From: Thiodiazotropha sp040506195
GTDB lineage: Bacteria > Pseudomonadota > Gammaproteobacteria > Chromatiales > Chromatiaceae
NCBI GenBank assembly: GCA_040506195.1
Contig: JBEVXH010000008.1
Coordinates: 1-64,000, forward strand
Direction of reading: 5' to 3'
DNA length: 64,000 nucleotides
Position 1 is the stretch's first letter; every line of letters starts with the position of its first letter. The translations under genes and the position numbers were made by a program. Positions 17,184 to 26,116 of this stretch are shown piece after piece. The notes beneath the pieces were generated by a model, which ran no database searches, was not told where the DNA came from, and saw nothing but the letters and a program-made list of their open reading frames with translations.

Positions 17184-17471
17184 ATGCGATTCATTAAACT
17201 CTTTATAGTCATACTGATCATGATGCTGGGTGCAGTCTTCACTGTACTCAACGCCGACCCTGTAGAAATAAATTACTATTTCGGTCGTCGGGACCTCCCT
17301 TTGTCGTTGATACTGACCATCGCCTTGGGGTTGGGTGTGATTTTGGGTGTCCTGGCCGGAATGGGTAGAGTATTGGGTCTTAAGCGGGAAATACACTCAC
17401 TAAAGAGGCGCAGTCAAATGGTGAGTGAAGAGGTCAACAATCTTCGCGCCTTACCCTTGAAGGAGCAGTGA
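17184..17471 (+). CDS. lapA: Lipopolysaccharide assembly protein LapA
   Basis: 95 residues, DUF1049 family. Two membrane helices (about 3-22 and 42-62) flank the conserved LNADPVEINYYFG, followed by a cytoplasmic coiled tail (KREIHSLKRRSQMVSEEVNNL). With LapB it modulates FtsH-dependent turnover of LpxC, balancing LPS and phospholipid synthesis. It sits upstream of lapB and pyrF as in E. coli and relatives. Confidence 0.92.
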   Translation: MRFIKLFIVILIMMLGAVFTVLNADPVEINYYFGRRDLPLSLILTIALGLGVILGVLAGMGRVLGLKREIHSLKRRSQMVSEEVNNLRALPLKEQ

Positions 17472-17561
17472 GGGTTGCAATGTTCTTTACATACCATGCC
17501 TTAACCCTAGCAGTAACCCATCATCGGCATTACGCTGTCGGTGTGGTTGTTGAGGTGTCAG

Positions 17562-18749
17562 GTGATTGAGCTGCTGCTCTTGTTGCTGCCTGTGGCCGCT
17601 GCCTCCGGTTGGTATACGGCGCGGCGCGGTGTGTCCAGAAAGAAACAGAAGCAGCAACCACAGATCGCGCCGGTCTATTTCAAAGGCCTCAATTATCTGC
17701 TCAACGAACAGCCCGACAAGGCAATCGATCTGTTTATCGAATTGCTGGATGTGGACAGTGATACGGTAGAGACCCATCTTGCCTTGGGTAACCTGTTTCG
17801 TCGGCGGGGTGAAGTGGATCGAGCCATCCGTATTCATCAAAACCTGATAGCCAGACCCAGTTTGAATCGCGAACAGCGAGCGCAGGCCTTGCTTGAATTG
17901 GGTCAAGACTATATGCGGGCAGGCCTGTTCGATCGTGCCGAAAACCTGTTCCTTGAATTAACCGAACTCAAAATCTACAACGAGCAGGCCTATATTTATC
18001 TGTTGGAGATCTATCAACAGGAGAAAGAGTGGCAACGATGTCTTGATGTTGCTGATAAGATCTCTGTATCCCACTTTCCGTCACTACCGAATGCGGTTGC
18101 CCATTTCTATTGTGAATTGGCTGAGCAGATGTTGAGCCAGCAGAATATCTCCGCTGCGGAAGGTTATCTCAAGCGTGCTCAACAGGTTCAACGAAACAAT
18201 GTACGCGCTTTACTTTTGCAGGCCGAGATCGATTATACCCGGGGTGATTGTCGATCGGTGGTAAAGTTGCTGCAGCAGGTCGAGGAGAACGAACCCATCT
18301 ATCTTTCCGAGGTTCTGCCCAGGCTTGTCGAATGCTATAAGCAACTCGGCAGACAGCATGATTTGTTCGAATACCTGCAACAGTTGTATCAGCGTCACCA
18401 CTGCACTGAAGCAATGATGATTCTCTCCGAGATGATTGTCGAAAAAGAGGGTGAGAGTGCGGCTGTGGATGCCATGCTCAGACATCTGGAAGAGGCACCT
18501 GATCTAAAAGGCCTGGAACGTTTAGTGAGACTGAATCTGCAACGAAGCAAGGAGAGTCCCAAGGAGGCCTTGGAGGTGCTGTTGATATCAGTGATGAAAC
18601 TATTGGAAAAACAACCGGCCTATCAGTGTGATCATTGTGGCTTCACGGCAAAAAAACTGCATTGGCACTGTCCCAGCTGCAAGAGATGGGGTGAAATAAA
18701 ACCCCAGCAGGGGCTGACGCGCGGCTTTAAGGCCAACGCAGTGACATGA
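17562..18749 (+). CDS. lapB: Lipopolysaccharide assembly protein LapB (YciM)
   Basis: 395 residues. N-terminal membrane anchor (IELLLLLLPVAAASGWYTARRG), about nine tetratricopeptide repeats (FKGLNYLLNEQPDKAIDLFIELLDVD and following), and a C-terminal rubredoxin-type metal site (CDHCGFTAKKLHWHCPSC). It acts as adaptor for FtsH degradation of LpxC. The GTG start at 17562 is chosen because GAGG precedes it and it gives the canonical N-terminus; a GTG seven codons upstream would add nonconserved residues. Confidence 0.94.
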   Translation: MIELLLLLLPVAAASGWYTARRGVSRKKQKQQPQIAPVYFKGLNYLLNEQPDKAIDLFIELLDVDSDTVETHLALGNLFRRRGEVDRAIRIHQNLIARPSLNREQRAQALLELGQDYMRAGLFDRAENLFLELTELKIYNEQAYIYLLEIYQQEKEWQRCLDVADKISVSHFPSLPNAVAHFYCELAEQMLSQQNISAAEGYLKRAQQVQRNNVRALLLQAEIDYTRGDCRSVVKLLQQVEENEPIYLSEVLPRLVECYKQLGRQHDLFEYLQQLYQRHHCTEAMMILSEMIVEKEGESAAVDAMLRHLEEAPDLKGLERLVRLNLQRSKESPKEALEVLLISVMKLLEKQPAYQCDHCGFTAKKLHWHCPSCKRWGEIKPQQGLTRGFKANAVT

Positions 18750-18800
18750 CAATCGATCCGAATCCACGGATCCCGTATTCAGATAGAAGGTGGAATATAC

Positions 18801-19508
18801 ATGAACAGCAGTGATTCCAGGGTCATTGTGGCACTCGATTATTCGCGCCAGGATAGAGCCCTGGCTCTTGTCGATCGCTTGGATCCCTCACTCTGCAGAC
18901 TCAAGGTGGGCAAGGAGATGTTTACACGCATCGGTCCCTCTTTCATCGAGGTGTTGAGAGGGCGCGGTTATGAGGTCTTTCTCGACCTGAAGTTCCATGA
19001 TATTCCAAACACTGTGGCGGCAGCCTGTGATGCGGCGGCCGATCTTGGTGTGTGGATGATGAATTTACATGCGTCTGGTGGCCGCAGAATGATGGAGGCA
19101 GCCAGGGAGCGTCTGGAGTCCAGAAGTAATCGCCCACTCCTGATTGCGGTTACCATTCTTACCAGTTTGACCGGGGAGGAGATTCATGAGGTCGGTTTTT
19201 CCGGTGATCCCGCAGATAATGTCTCACGCTTGGCGAAGCTGACACAACAGTCAGGGTTGGATGGTGTTGTCTGTTCTCCCCGGGAAGCTGAAATGTTGCG
19301 TGGTGATCTGGGGCATGATTTTCTCCTCGTCACCCCCGGTGTCCGCCCCAAGCAAGCGACCCAGGATGATCAACGGCGCGTGATGACTCCCGCGGATGCG
19401 ATAATTGCCGGGTCGAGTTATCTGGTGGTGGGCAGGCCGATTACCGCCGCTGCCGATCCCATCCGGGCACTGCAGTCGATCAATCTGGAGATTGCAGCCA
19501 ACCTGTGA
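18801..19508 (+). CDS. pyrF: Orotidine 5'-phosphate decarboxylase
   Basis: 235 residues. It decarboxylates OMP to UMP in the last step of de novo pyrimidine synthesis. TIM-barrel signatures: VALDYSRQDRALAL, LKVGKEMFTRIGP, the catalytic DLKFHDIPNTVA, and the phosphate-gripper region DAIIAGSSYLVVGRPIT near the end. ATG follows AGAAGG. The lapA-lapB-pyrF order is conserved in gammaproteobacteria. Confidence 0.96.
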   Translation: MNSSDSRVIVALDYSRQDRALALVDRLDPSLCRLKVGKEMFTRIGPSFIEVLRGRGYEVFLDLKFHDIPNTVAAACDAAADLGVWMMNLHASGGRRMMEAARERLESRSNRPLLIAVTILTSLTGEEIHEVGFSGDPADNVSRLAKLTQQSGLDGVVCSPREAEMLRGDLGHDFLLVTPGVRPKQATQDDQRRVMTPADAIIAGSSYLVVGRPITAAADPIRALQSINLEIAANL

Positions 19509-19519
19509 AAGTCCGATGG

Positions 19520-19553
19520 CTGGGGCCTGTTGAATAGTGTTAACAGACCCTAG
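19520..19553. repeat. Palindromic dispersed-repeat copy B
   Basis: CTGGGGCCTGTTGAATAGTG continuing to TTAACAGACCCTAG, 12 bases after pyrF. Nearly identical in layout to copy A near dnaJ. Confidence 0.65.
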
Positions 19554-19562
19554 TTTGTTCAG

Positions 19563-19681
19563 TTTTATATATATGGGACCCTTTCAAAGAACCTCTATGT
19601 TAGGATGCCTTGTACCCTATTGAATATGGTGGTTCATCTGAGCGCGGATAATTGATTGGCACGTTTATATATATAAGGACC
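19563..19681 (+). promoter_or_regulatory. Duplicated TTTATATATAT...GGACC motif upstream of galU
   Basis: TTTTATATATATGGGACC (19563-19580) recurs as TTTATATATATAAGGACC (19664-19681), about 100 bp apart, the second just before the galU ribosome-binding site. It may be promoter or operator duplication; TATAAT-like boxes are present in both. Confidence 0.4.
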
Positions 19682-19694
19682 TAAAGGAGTGGTA

Positions 19695-20576
19695 ATGAAA
19701 AAGATACGCAAGGCGGTTTTTCCTGTTGCCGGGATGGGCACCCGTTTTCTACCCGCGACCAAGGCCAACCCCAAAGAGATGCTGCCAATAGTCGACAAGC
19801 CGCTGATTCAATATGCCGCTGAGGAGGCGGAGGAGGCAGGCGTAACATCTCTGGTATTCGTCACAGGCAGGAACAAGCGCTCCATTCCCGATCACTTCGA
19901 CAAGGCGTATGAGTTGGAGAGTGAACTGAAGGAGGCAGGGAAGACCACGCTGTTACAGAAGGTGCAAAATGTCCTGCCAGCGGATGTGAGCTGCATCTAT
20001 CTCAGACAGGCGGAGGCCCTTGGGCTTGGGCATGCGGTGTTGTGTGCAGAACCGGTGGTGGCGGATGAACCATTTGCGGTCATCCTTGCGGATGACCTGA
20101 TCCGTGGCGAAGATGGTGTTGGTGCTATCGCACAGATGGCCGAGGTTTATGAACGTTACCAATGTAGTGTGATACTGGTTGAAGAGGTACCACAAGAGGA
20201 GACAGGCAAGTACGGTATCGTGGAGGTGGAGGATGACGATGGCGAAACTGCAATCATGACCTCCATTGTGGAAAAGCCAAAGCCGGAGGATGCGCCATCC
20301 AACCTTGCAGTGGTCGGCCGCTATATCCTCACACCTCGCATCTTCGAGTTGATCAAGGAGACTGGACGGGGCGCCGGAGGCGAAATCCAGCTGACTGACG
20401 CCATTGCCGAGTTGTTGAAGTATGAAAAGGTTCGGGTCTATCGGGTGAAAGGTAAGCGCTATGACTGCGGAAGTAAGCTCGGCTATCTTGAGGCGACTGT
20501 CGAATATGGCTTGTCACATCAGGAGCTTGGTGATGATTTTCGTATGTATCTCAATGGGTTATCAAAGGAATTGTAA
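19695..20576 (+). CDS. galU: UTP-glucose-1-phosphate uridylyltransferase
   Basis: 293 residues. It makes UDP-glucose from UTP and glucose 1-phosphate for surface polysaccharides and trehalose. Nucleotide site VAGMGTRFLPATKANPKEMLPIVDKPLIQYA at the N-terminus, VILADDLI and GKYGIVEV in the middle, and KRYDCGSKLGYLEATVEYGL at the end. The ATG at 19695 has AAGGAG five bases upstream; a GTG two codons earlier is less well spaced. It shares the glucose 1-phosphate pool with the glg cluster 8 kb downstream. Confidence 0.96.
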   Translation: MKKIRKAVFPVAGMGTRFLPATKANPKEMLPIVDKPLIQYAAEEAEEAGVTSLVFVTGRNKRSIPDHFDKAYELESELKEAGKTTLLQKVQNVLPADVSCIYLRQAEALGLGHAVLCAEPVVADEPFAVILADDLIRGEDGVGAIAQMAEVYERYQCSVILVEEVPQEETGKYGIVEVEDDDGETAIMTSIVEKPKPEDAPSNLAVVGRYILTPRIFELIKETGRGAGGEIQLTDAIAELLKYEKVRVYRVKGKRYDCGSKLGYLEATVEYGLSHQELGDDFRMYLNGLSKEL

Positions 20577-20598
20577 AAAAAAGCCGCCTTGCAGCGGC
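20575..20598 (-). terminator. Intrinsic terminator of tRNA-Glu, overlapping the galU stop
   Basis: Minus strand: GCCGC, loop TGCAAG, GCGGC, then eight T residues. It lies 12 bases beyond the tRNA 3' end and its T-run overlaps the galU stop codon. On the plus strand the same stem lacks a good T-run. Confidence 0.85.
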
Positions 20599-20610
20599 GA
20601 TTTCTCTAGC

Positions 20611-20685
20611 TGGTACTCCCTAGGGGATTCGAACCCCTGTTACCGGCGTGAGAGGCCAGCGTCCTAACCACTAGACGAAGGGAGC
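20611..20685 (-). tRNA. tRNA-Glu (CUC anticodon)
   Basis: Reading the minus strand: acceptor GCTCCCT pairs with AGGGAGT (one G-U), CCA is encoded, T-arm contains GGTTCGAATCC, and the anticodon stem CTGGC/GCCGG holds the loop CTCTCAC with anticodon CTC. This is the rarer glutamate isoacceptor for GAG codons; most gammaproteobacteria rely on the UUC type in rRNA operons. Confidence 0.95.
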
Positions 20686-20705
20686 AGTTTCTCACGAAAG
20701 GCGGT

Positions 20706-20733
20706 ATTATACTGACTTGGTTGCCAGGCTCAA
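20706..20733 (-). promoter_or_regulatory. Sigma70 promoter of tRNA-Glu
   Basis: Minus strand TTGAGC (20728-20733), 16-bp spacer, TATAAT (20706-20711), 20 bases upstream of the tRNA 5' end. Its location argues that the divergent pcnB coding region starts downstream of it. Confidence 0.75.
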
Positions 20734-20756
20734 TCACCTGGTTAAAAAATAGTTCA

Positions 20757-22157
20757 GTGGTCGTACCCTTGAAACAAGCTGCCAAGTGGCTGAAATCAAA
20801 GTTCTCCGGATTGATCAGCAATTCCGCTCTCCCTGCCGGACCGGATAGAAGAGGCTCAGAGATGCCTACCGTCATTGCGCGGGATGATCACACTATCTCC
20901 CGTGCGAATATCAGTCGAAACGCGATAAGAGTCCTCACGAAGTTAAAAAGTGCCGGTTATGAGGCTTACCTGGTGGGTGGGGGGGTGCGTGATCTGCTGC
21001 TTGGCCGGGAACCCAAGGATTTCGACGTAGCTACCAGTGCCCTGCCGGAGGAGGTCAAGTCGGTTTTTAAAAACTGTCGATTGATTGGCAGGCGTTTTCG
21101 TCTTGCCCACGTCTACTTCGGTCGGGAGATTATCGAAGTCGCAACATTTCGCAGTAACCGGCAGCCTTCTCAGGATGGAGAGCGCCAGTTAGAGAACGGT
21201 ATGATACTGCGAGACAATGTCTACGGTACCCTTGATGAGGATGCCCAGCGACGGGATTTCACCATCAATGCACTCTACTATGATGTGGGTGATTTTACGG
21301 TGATAGATTTCGCCGATGGCATGTCGGATCTTCAGCATGGAGTGATACGTCTGCTGGGTGATGTGGAAAGTCGTTTCAGAGAGGATCCGGTGCGTCTGCT
21401 GCGAGCTGTGCGATTTGCAGCCAAGCTGGGATTTATCATCGATCCGGCAACTGAATCCCCAATGCGAAGATTGGCGCCACTGCTTATGGATGTACCTTCA
21501 TCCAGGCTCTATGAAGAGGTGTTGAAACTCTTTCTCGGTGGTTCAGCGTTGGAATCCTTTGAGAAGCTACGCCACTACGGACTGTTTGGGCAACTCTTTC
21601 CGGCGACCGAAGAGGCGCTTTCCCACGAAGACCACGATTTTCCCATTACCTTCGTCAATCGGGGATTGAACAATACCGATACGCGCTTACAACAGGATAA
21701 ATCTGTCACCCCGGCCTTCCTTTTTGCGGTGTTGTTATGGGAGCCGGTAAGGCTTGGCTACGAGGCGCTGCTGGCTCAGGATTTTCAACCTGTGGAGGCG
21801 CTGCAGACAGTGGCCAACGATGTCCTGAGTGACCAGCTCAAGCATCTCTCCATACCCAAGCGATTCAGTTATCCGATGCGTGATATCTGGCAATTGCAAC
21901 CGCGCTTTGAGCAACGCCAGGGAAAAAGACCCTATCGTCTTTTAAGCCATCCCAGATTTCGTGCAGCATACGATTTTCTCCTGCTCCGCGCCGAGGCGGG
22001 TGAAGTTGAGCTCGAACTCTCCAATTGGTGGACCGAATTCCAACGTGCCAATAGTCAGCAAAAGCAAAGTATGACCGAGCAGGGTCGGTGTGGCAGAAGA
22101 CGTCACAGGAAAAAGCGGTCCAGTAAAAACAAGAGCAACAATCCGGGCGATGAGTAA
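20757..22157 (+). CDS. pcnB: Poly(A) polymerase I
   Basis: About 466 residues. It adds 3' poly(A) tails that promote RNA decay. Nucleotidyltransferase core: YLVGGGVRDLLLG, then EPKDFDVATSALPEEV with the catalytic carboxylates, RRFRLAHVYFGREIIEVATFR, and RRDFTINALYY; the basic C-terminus RRRHRKKRSSKNK is typical of PcnB rather than CCA-adding enzymes. The start is uncertain: GTG 20757, TTG 20769 and ATG 20862 (best Shine-Dalgarno, AGAGG) are all possible. Family members usually have about 40 residues before the NISxNAxxVL helix, favouring a start near 20757-20769. It overlaps folK by eight bases. Confidence 0.92.
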   Translation: MVVPLKQAAKWLKSKFSGLISNSALPAGPDRRGSEMPTVIARDDHTISRANISRNAIRVLTKLKSAGYEAYLVGGGVRDLLLGREPKDFDVATSALPEEVKSVFKNCRLIGRRFRLAHVYFGREIIEVATFRSNRQPSQDGERQLENGMILRDNVYGTLDEDAQRRDFTINALYYDVGDFTVIDFADGMSDLQHGVIRLLGDVESRFREDPVRLLRAVRFAAKLGFIIDPATESPMRRLAPLLMDVPSSRLYEEVLKLFLGGSALESFEKLRHYGLFGQLFPATEEALSHEDHDFPITFVNRGLNNTDTRLQQDKSVTPAFLFAVLLWEPVRLGYEALLAQDFQPVEALQTVANDVLSDQLKHLSIPKRFSYPMRDIWQLQPRFEQRQGKRPYRLLSHPRFRAAYDFLLLRAEAGEVELELSNWWTEFQRANSQQKQSMTEQGRCGRRRHRKKRSSKNKSNNPGDE

Positions 22158-22650
22158 GGTCCAATCAGTAGTTGCCTATATTGGTTTGGGCAGTAATCTG
22201 GATAATCCCACCCAACAGGTTGAGACTGCACTGCAGGAACTCACTGCATTAAAGCACTCGACTTTGCTTGCGCATTCATCATTGTATAAAACACGACCGA
22301 TTGGTCCACAGAACCAGCCATATTACATCAATGCAGTCGCTTCGTTGGCAACCACACTGGATGCCGATGAACTGCTGGATCAACTGCAGGCGATTGAACA
22401 GACCCATCGACGGATTCGTGGAACTGAGCGCTGGGGACCGCGTACCCTTGACCTCGATCTATTGATATTCGGTGAGGCGATGATCGATACACCTCGCCTG
22501 CGGGTCCCCCATCCTGAGATGGCTGACAGGGCATTTGTCCTTTGGCCATTAAGTGAGATAGCCCCGATCGGTATGGACATACCTGGCATGGGTAGGTTGC
22601 AGGATATGTTGCGGATACTGTCGGGAGAGGGTATTGAACGATTGGATTGA
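22150..22650 (+). CDS. folK: HPPK, 6-hydroxymethyl-7,8-dihydropterin pyrophosphokinase
   Basis: 166 residues. It transfers pyrophosphate from ATP to hydroxymethyl-dihydropterin in folate synthesis. Motifs: AYIGLGSNLDNP at the N-terminus, YKTRPIGPQNQPYYINAVA, and the signature RWGPRTLDLDLLIFG with catalytic aspartates, then VPHPEMADRAFVLWPLSEIAP. The ATG overlaps the pcnB stop, and the next gene starts inside the folK end, so pcnB-folK-kinase are tightly coupled. Confidence 0.96.
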   Translation: MSKVQSVVAYIGLGSNLDNPTQQVETALQELTALKHSTLLAHSSLYKTRPIGPQNQPYYINAVASLATTLDADELLDQLQAIEQTHRRIRGTERWGPRTLDLDLLIFGEAMIDTPRLRVPHPEMADRAFVLWPLSEIAPIGMDIPGMGRLQDMLRILSGEGIERLD

Positions 22651-23293
22651 AAAGCCAAATTTCATTGTTGTTGAAGGGCCGATCGGAGTTGGAAAGACCA
22701 GTCTGGTACATCGGCTGGCAAACCATTTTGACAGTGACATGTTACTTGAAAGGGCGGAAGAGAACCCTTTTCTGCATCGTTTCTACAAAAATCCACGGGA
22801 GGCTGCATTGCCGGCGCAACTCTTTTTTCTGTTTCAGCGCAGTCGTCAATGGAATCATTTGTCACAGGGCGATTTGTTCCGGCAATACCTGATCGCGGAT
22901 TTTATGCTTGAAAAGGATCGCCTTTTCGCACAAATCAATCTTGACCACGATGAGCTGCAACTCTATGAGCAGATATATGAGCGACTGACATTGGAGGCGC
23001 CGCCACCTGGACTGGTCGTCTATCTTCAGGCGCCTGTTGATGTGCTGATGAAACGTATCAAACAGCGCGCCAGGCCGGTGGAACAAAAAATCGAGTCCGG
23101 TTATTTACAACAACTTTGTGATGCCTATGCCGATTTCTTCCACTATTATGATCGATCACCGATACTGATCGTAAATGCTGCCGAGATTAATCCACTGCAA
23201 AATGAGGGACACTTTCAATTGCTGCTGGAGCATATCTGTGAAAGGGGTGCGGATAGGCGCCGCTATTTGAATCTTACCGGCTTTTCCCTCTGA
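22634..23293 (+). CDS. Deoxynucleoside kinase family protein
   Basis: 219 residues. P-loop GPIGVGKTS at 15-23, the lid-like RAEENPFLHRFYKNPREAALPAQLFFLFQR substrate region, and the LVVYLQAPVDVLMKRIKQRARP strand-helix with basic lid, as in the deoxyadenosine/deoxyguanosine kinase family. It phosphorylates a deoxynucleoside; specificity is not visible. The start is TTG at 22634, 17 bases inside folK, with GAGAGGG upstream. The folK-kinase-panB order recurs in gammaproteobacteria and suggests a shared link to pterin or CoA precursors. Confidence 0.9.
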   Translation: MNDWIEKPNFIVVEGPIGVGKTSLVHRLANHFDSDMLLERAEENPFLHRFYKNPREAALPAQLFFLFQRSRQWNHLSQGDLFRQYLIADFMLEKDRLFAQINLDHDELQLYEQIYERLTLEAPPPGLVVYLQAPVDVLMKRIKQRARPVEQKIESGYLQQLCDAYADFFHYYDRSPILIVNAAEINPLQNEGHFQLLLEHICERGADRRRYLNLTGFSL

Positions 23294-23294
23294 A

Positions 23295-23328
23295 CCAGGG
23301 CTGTTGGATCTCAGTTGACAAGCCCTGC
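23295..23328. repeat. Dispersed-repeat remnant C
   Basis: CCAGGGCTGTTGGATCTCAG then TTGACAAGCCCTG: a diverged palindromic copy starting two bases after the kinase stop codon. Confidence 0.5.
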
Positions 23329-23465
23329 GGATAGTCACACTGTAAACACTTCACGAACAGTGTCAACAAGCTATATACTGATTCCGACTGCCTGGTTTAC
23401 CACAGATCTTAAGCGTTGAGACACTTGACATTGTAGTGATTGTTGGTGTTGACGTACCTATAATT

Positions 23466-23500
23466 CTAGGGCTGACTGTATTAGTGATTACAGGCCCTGG
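23466..23500. repeat. Palindromic dispersed-repeat copy D
   Basis: CTAGGGCTGACTGTATTAGT then GATTACAGGCCCTGG, 36 bases upstream of panB. It could affect panB expression; TTGACATTGTAGTG upstream may be part of a promoter. Confidence 0.55.
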
Positions 23501-23535
23501 TACGAGCCAGTTTTGAGTGAGCTTAGCGAGACAAT

Positions 23536-24336
23536 ATGAGCAAAAAAAATATAACCGTCAGAAGTTTGCTGGAGATGAAATCTGCCGGTGAGAAGATCTG
23601 TGTATTGACCAGCTACGATGCCAGCTTCACCCGTCTTATTGAAGATGCGGGGGTCGAGGTGATTCTCGTCGGTGATTCTCTCGGTATGGTGATCCAGGGG
23701 CAAGAGAGTACCCTGCCGGTGACCTTGGATGAGATGATCTACCATACACGCAATGCGGCAAGAGCCAGGGAAAACTCCCTGCTGGTGGCAGATATGCCAT
23801 TCATGAGTTATCGCTCTCCGAGTTTGGCCATGGAATCCGCGGGCAGGCTGATGAAGGAAGGCGGTGCCCATATGGTCAAACTTGAAGGCGGTACGCCTCA
23901 GCTGGAGGCGATTCACCAGCTTGCATCCCAGGGAATTCCTGTCTGTGGACACCTTGGCCTGTTACCGCAATCCGTACATAAGCTTGGTGGATATCGTGTG
24001 CAGGGGCGGGAACAGCGGGATGCCAGCCTGATCCGTGAAGACGCCAGACTTTTACAGGATGCGGGTGTCGATATGCTGGTTCTGGAGTGTGTGCCGGATC
24101 AGTTGGCTGCGCAGGTCGCTACCGAGTTGAGCATACCTGTGATCGGTATAGGTGCAGGCCCCGATTGTGATGGGCAGGTGTTGGTGCTGTATGACATGCT
24201 GGGTATCAATCCGCACCCACCCCGTTTCGTCAAGAACTTCCTACAATCCGGCAGGACCATCCAAGAAGCACTCAAGGCCTATGTGGATGCCGTTAAATCG
24301 GGTGATTTCCCAACGGCTGAACACAGTTTTAAATGA
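23536..24336 (+). CDS. panB: 3-methyl-2-oxobutanoate hydroxymethyltransferase
   Basis: 266 residues. It makes ketopantoate from alpha-ketoisovalerate using methylene-tetrahydrofolate. Signatures: LTSYDASFTRLIEDAGVEVILVGDSLGMV, HTRNAARA, GAHMVKLEGG, VCGHLGLLPQSVHKLGGYRVQGR and IGIGAGPDCDGQVLVLYDMLG. It overlaps panC by four bases and leads a panB-panC-panD pathway unit for pantothenate and CoA. Confidence 0.97.
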   Translation: MSKKNITVRSLLEMKSAGEKICVLTSYDASFTRLIEDAGVEVILVGDSLGMVIQGQESTLPVTLDEMIYHTRNAARARENSLLVADMPFMSYRSPSLAMESAGRLMKEGGAHMVKLEGGTPQLEAIHQLASQGIPVCGHLGLLPQSVHKLGGYRVQGREQRDASLIREDARLLQDAGVDMLVLECVPDQLAAQVATELSIPVIGIGAGPDCDGQVLVLYDMLGINPHPPRFVKNFLQSGRTIQEALKAYVDAVKSGDFPTAEHSFK

Positions 24337-24344
24337 GGCGCGGG

Positions 24345-25190
24345 ATGGAGACGATTACCGACGTTGAAACATTGCGTAAACGCATTGGAAGCTGGCGCAG
24401 AGCCGGCGAGAAAATCGGATTTGTGCCAACCATGGGAAATCTGCATGAGGGGCATCTGGCGCTGGTTGAAGTGGCCGGAAACCGTAGTGATCGAAGTGTG
24501 GTGAGCATTTTTGTCAATCCAATGCAGTTTGGCGAGGGCGAAGATTATGAAAGTTACCCTCGCACCCTGGAACAGGATCAGGGCAAACTTGAACAGGCCG
24601 GTGTGGATCTGCTCTTTGCTCCATCGGTGACAACCATCTATCCTCAGGGGAACCAGGCGCAAACCCGGGTGGAGGTGCCCGAAATCTCGGATATCCTTTG
24701 TGGTGCCAGCCGTCCGGGCCATTTTGTCGGCGTCTCTACAGTCGTTTGTAAACTCTTCAACTGCGTACAGCCGGATATAGCGGTGTTCGGGGAGAAGGAT
24801 TATCAACAATTGATGGTGATCCGGCGTATGGCTGCCGACTTGGCGATGCCTGTCGAAATCCTAGGATTGCCGACTGTCAGAGAGGCGGATGGACTGGCCA
24901 AGAGCTCCCGCAACAGCTATCTTTCAGCGGATGAGAGGAAGCAGGCGCCACAACTCTTCGAAATCCTCAAGAAAACCGCAGATTTAATGAGGGATGGTGA
25001 ACGAAATTATGCTCTTCTGGAGAAAAGTGGCCTCGATCTGTTGCGATCTGCAGGTTTTCGGCCGGATTATTTCGTTATTCGTCAGGCACAGGATCTGACG
25101 ACCCCCGCTCGGGATGAGCAGAATTTGGTAATTCTGGCGGCTGCATATATGGGAACTACACGACTGATAGATAATCTAAATGCTGCATAG
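24345..25190 (+). CDS. panC: Pantothenate synthetase
   Basis: 281 residues. It joins pantoate and beta-alanine with ATP. Motifs: VPTMGNLHEGHLALV (HIGH-like nucleotide site), VSIFVNPMQFGEGEDYESYPRT, GHFVGVSTVVCKLFNCVQPDIAVFGEKDYQQL and the KSSRNSYLS loop. The second ATG (24345) is preferred because GAGG lies six bases upstream; the first ATG at 24333 overlaps the panB stop (ATGA). The enzyme uses the beta-alanine made by PanD. Confidence 0.96.
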   Translation: METITDVETLRKRIGSWRRAGEKIGFVPTMGNLHEGHLALVEVAGNRSDRSVVSIFVNPMQFGEGEDYESYPRTLEQDQGKLEQAGVDLLFAPSVTTIYPQGNQAQTRVEVPEISDILCGASRPGHFVGVSTVVCKLFNCVQPDIAVFGEKDYQQLMVIRRMAADLAMPVEILGLPTVREADGLAKSSRNSYLSADERKQAPQLFEILKKTADLMRDGERNYALLEKSGLDLLRSAGFRPDYFVIRQAQDLTTPARDEQNLVILAAAYMGTTRLIDNLNAA

Positions 25191-25322
25191 CAACATGTTT
25201 TTATTGATAGGTGGGGCAAGATTGCGGATAATTGGCCGTTCCCATGTTCGGGCGGCCTCGGGTCGATCTGAATCGGGACAATGGTTAACATAGACATTCA
25301 ACCAAAATAGGGCACGAAATCC

Positions 25323-25703
25323 ATGCAGCTGACAGTACTTAAGTGCAAGCTACATCGAGCATGTGTGACTCACTCCGAGCTTGATTATGAAGGCTCGTGT
25401 GCCATTGATGCCGATCTGATGAAGATGGCGGGTATCCATGAGTACGAACAGATACAGGTCTATAACGTGACCAATGGCGAACGTTTCACAACTTACGCCA
25501 TACTTTCAGAGGCGGGATCGCGCGTGATTTCCGTCAATGGTGCGGCGGCACACAAGGCAGAACCGGGAGATCGAGTCATTATCTGCGCCTATGCCGGCCT
25601 GGATAGCGATGAGATGTCCACATTTAAACCCACCTTGGTCTATCTCGATGAAGAGAACAGGGTAACCGGGACTGGCGACACTATCCCTATTCAGGCTGCT
25701 TAG
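25323..25703 (+). CDS. panD: Aspartate 1-decarboxylase precursor
   Basis: 126 residues. It makes beta-alanine from aspartate. Self-cleavage at Gly24-Ser25 in YEGSC creates the pyruvoyl cofactor; YNVTNGERFTTY and ISVNGAAAHKAEPGDRVIICAYA are conserved. It follows panC after 132 bp and completes pantothenate synthesis. The ATG at 25323 matches the family N-terminus (MQLTVLKCKLHRACVT). Confidence 0.97.
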   Translation: MQLTVLKCKLHRACVTHSELDYEGSCAIDADLMKMAGIHEYEQIQVYNVTNGERFTTYAILSEAGSRVISVNGAAAHKAEPGDRVIICAYAGLDSDEMSTFKPTLVYLDEENRVTGTGDTIPIQAA

Positions 25704-26116
25704 GGCCTCATTCCACTAACCACGCCACCTATCGCCTCTCCGAATCTGATGTGCGGAGTGGCTGCATAGAACAGCGTCATCAAAACAGATTCTGCTGCAT
25801 CACGCCGGAAAGCTTGGCTTCCCAGCCGGCCCTGCAGACAATTGCATCGCACTCCAAAAAGCGGCCCGAATATCGCTGACGTGATGGTTGGATCAAGCAC
25901 TTGAGGATAATCGTCGGACTTTTTTACAATTGTTTGCATATTATCTATGGCGCTTGGATGCCGTTTTTAACAATGTATTGATAATTCTGACATAAAAACT
26001 AAATAGCGTAGTAATTGCATAATAATAGAAGCAGTAGGCAATAGACCTGCTTGCATGCACGCATAAATAGTGAGTTTTGAATTCGTCTTAATAAAGGTTC
26101 TTAGGAGGATCTTTAA
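25704..26116. other. Intergenic region, no supported gene
   Basis: Between panD and the decayed PIG-L gene. A 79-codon minus-strand frame abutting the panD stop has no ribosome-binding site or recognisable homology. The right half is AT-rich and ends in AGGAGG before the dead start codon at 26117. Confidence 0.4.

Noticed and set aside
25700..25939. 79-codon minus-strand frame after panD
   Set aside because: No Shine-Dalgarno sequence or recognised family; it overlaps the panD stop codon.
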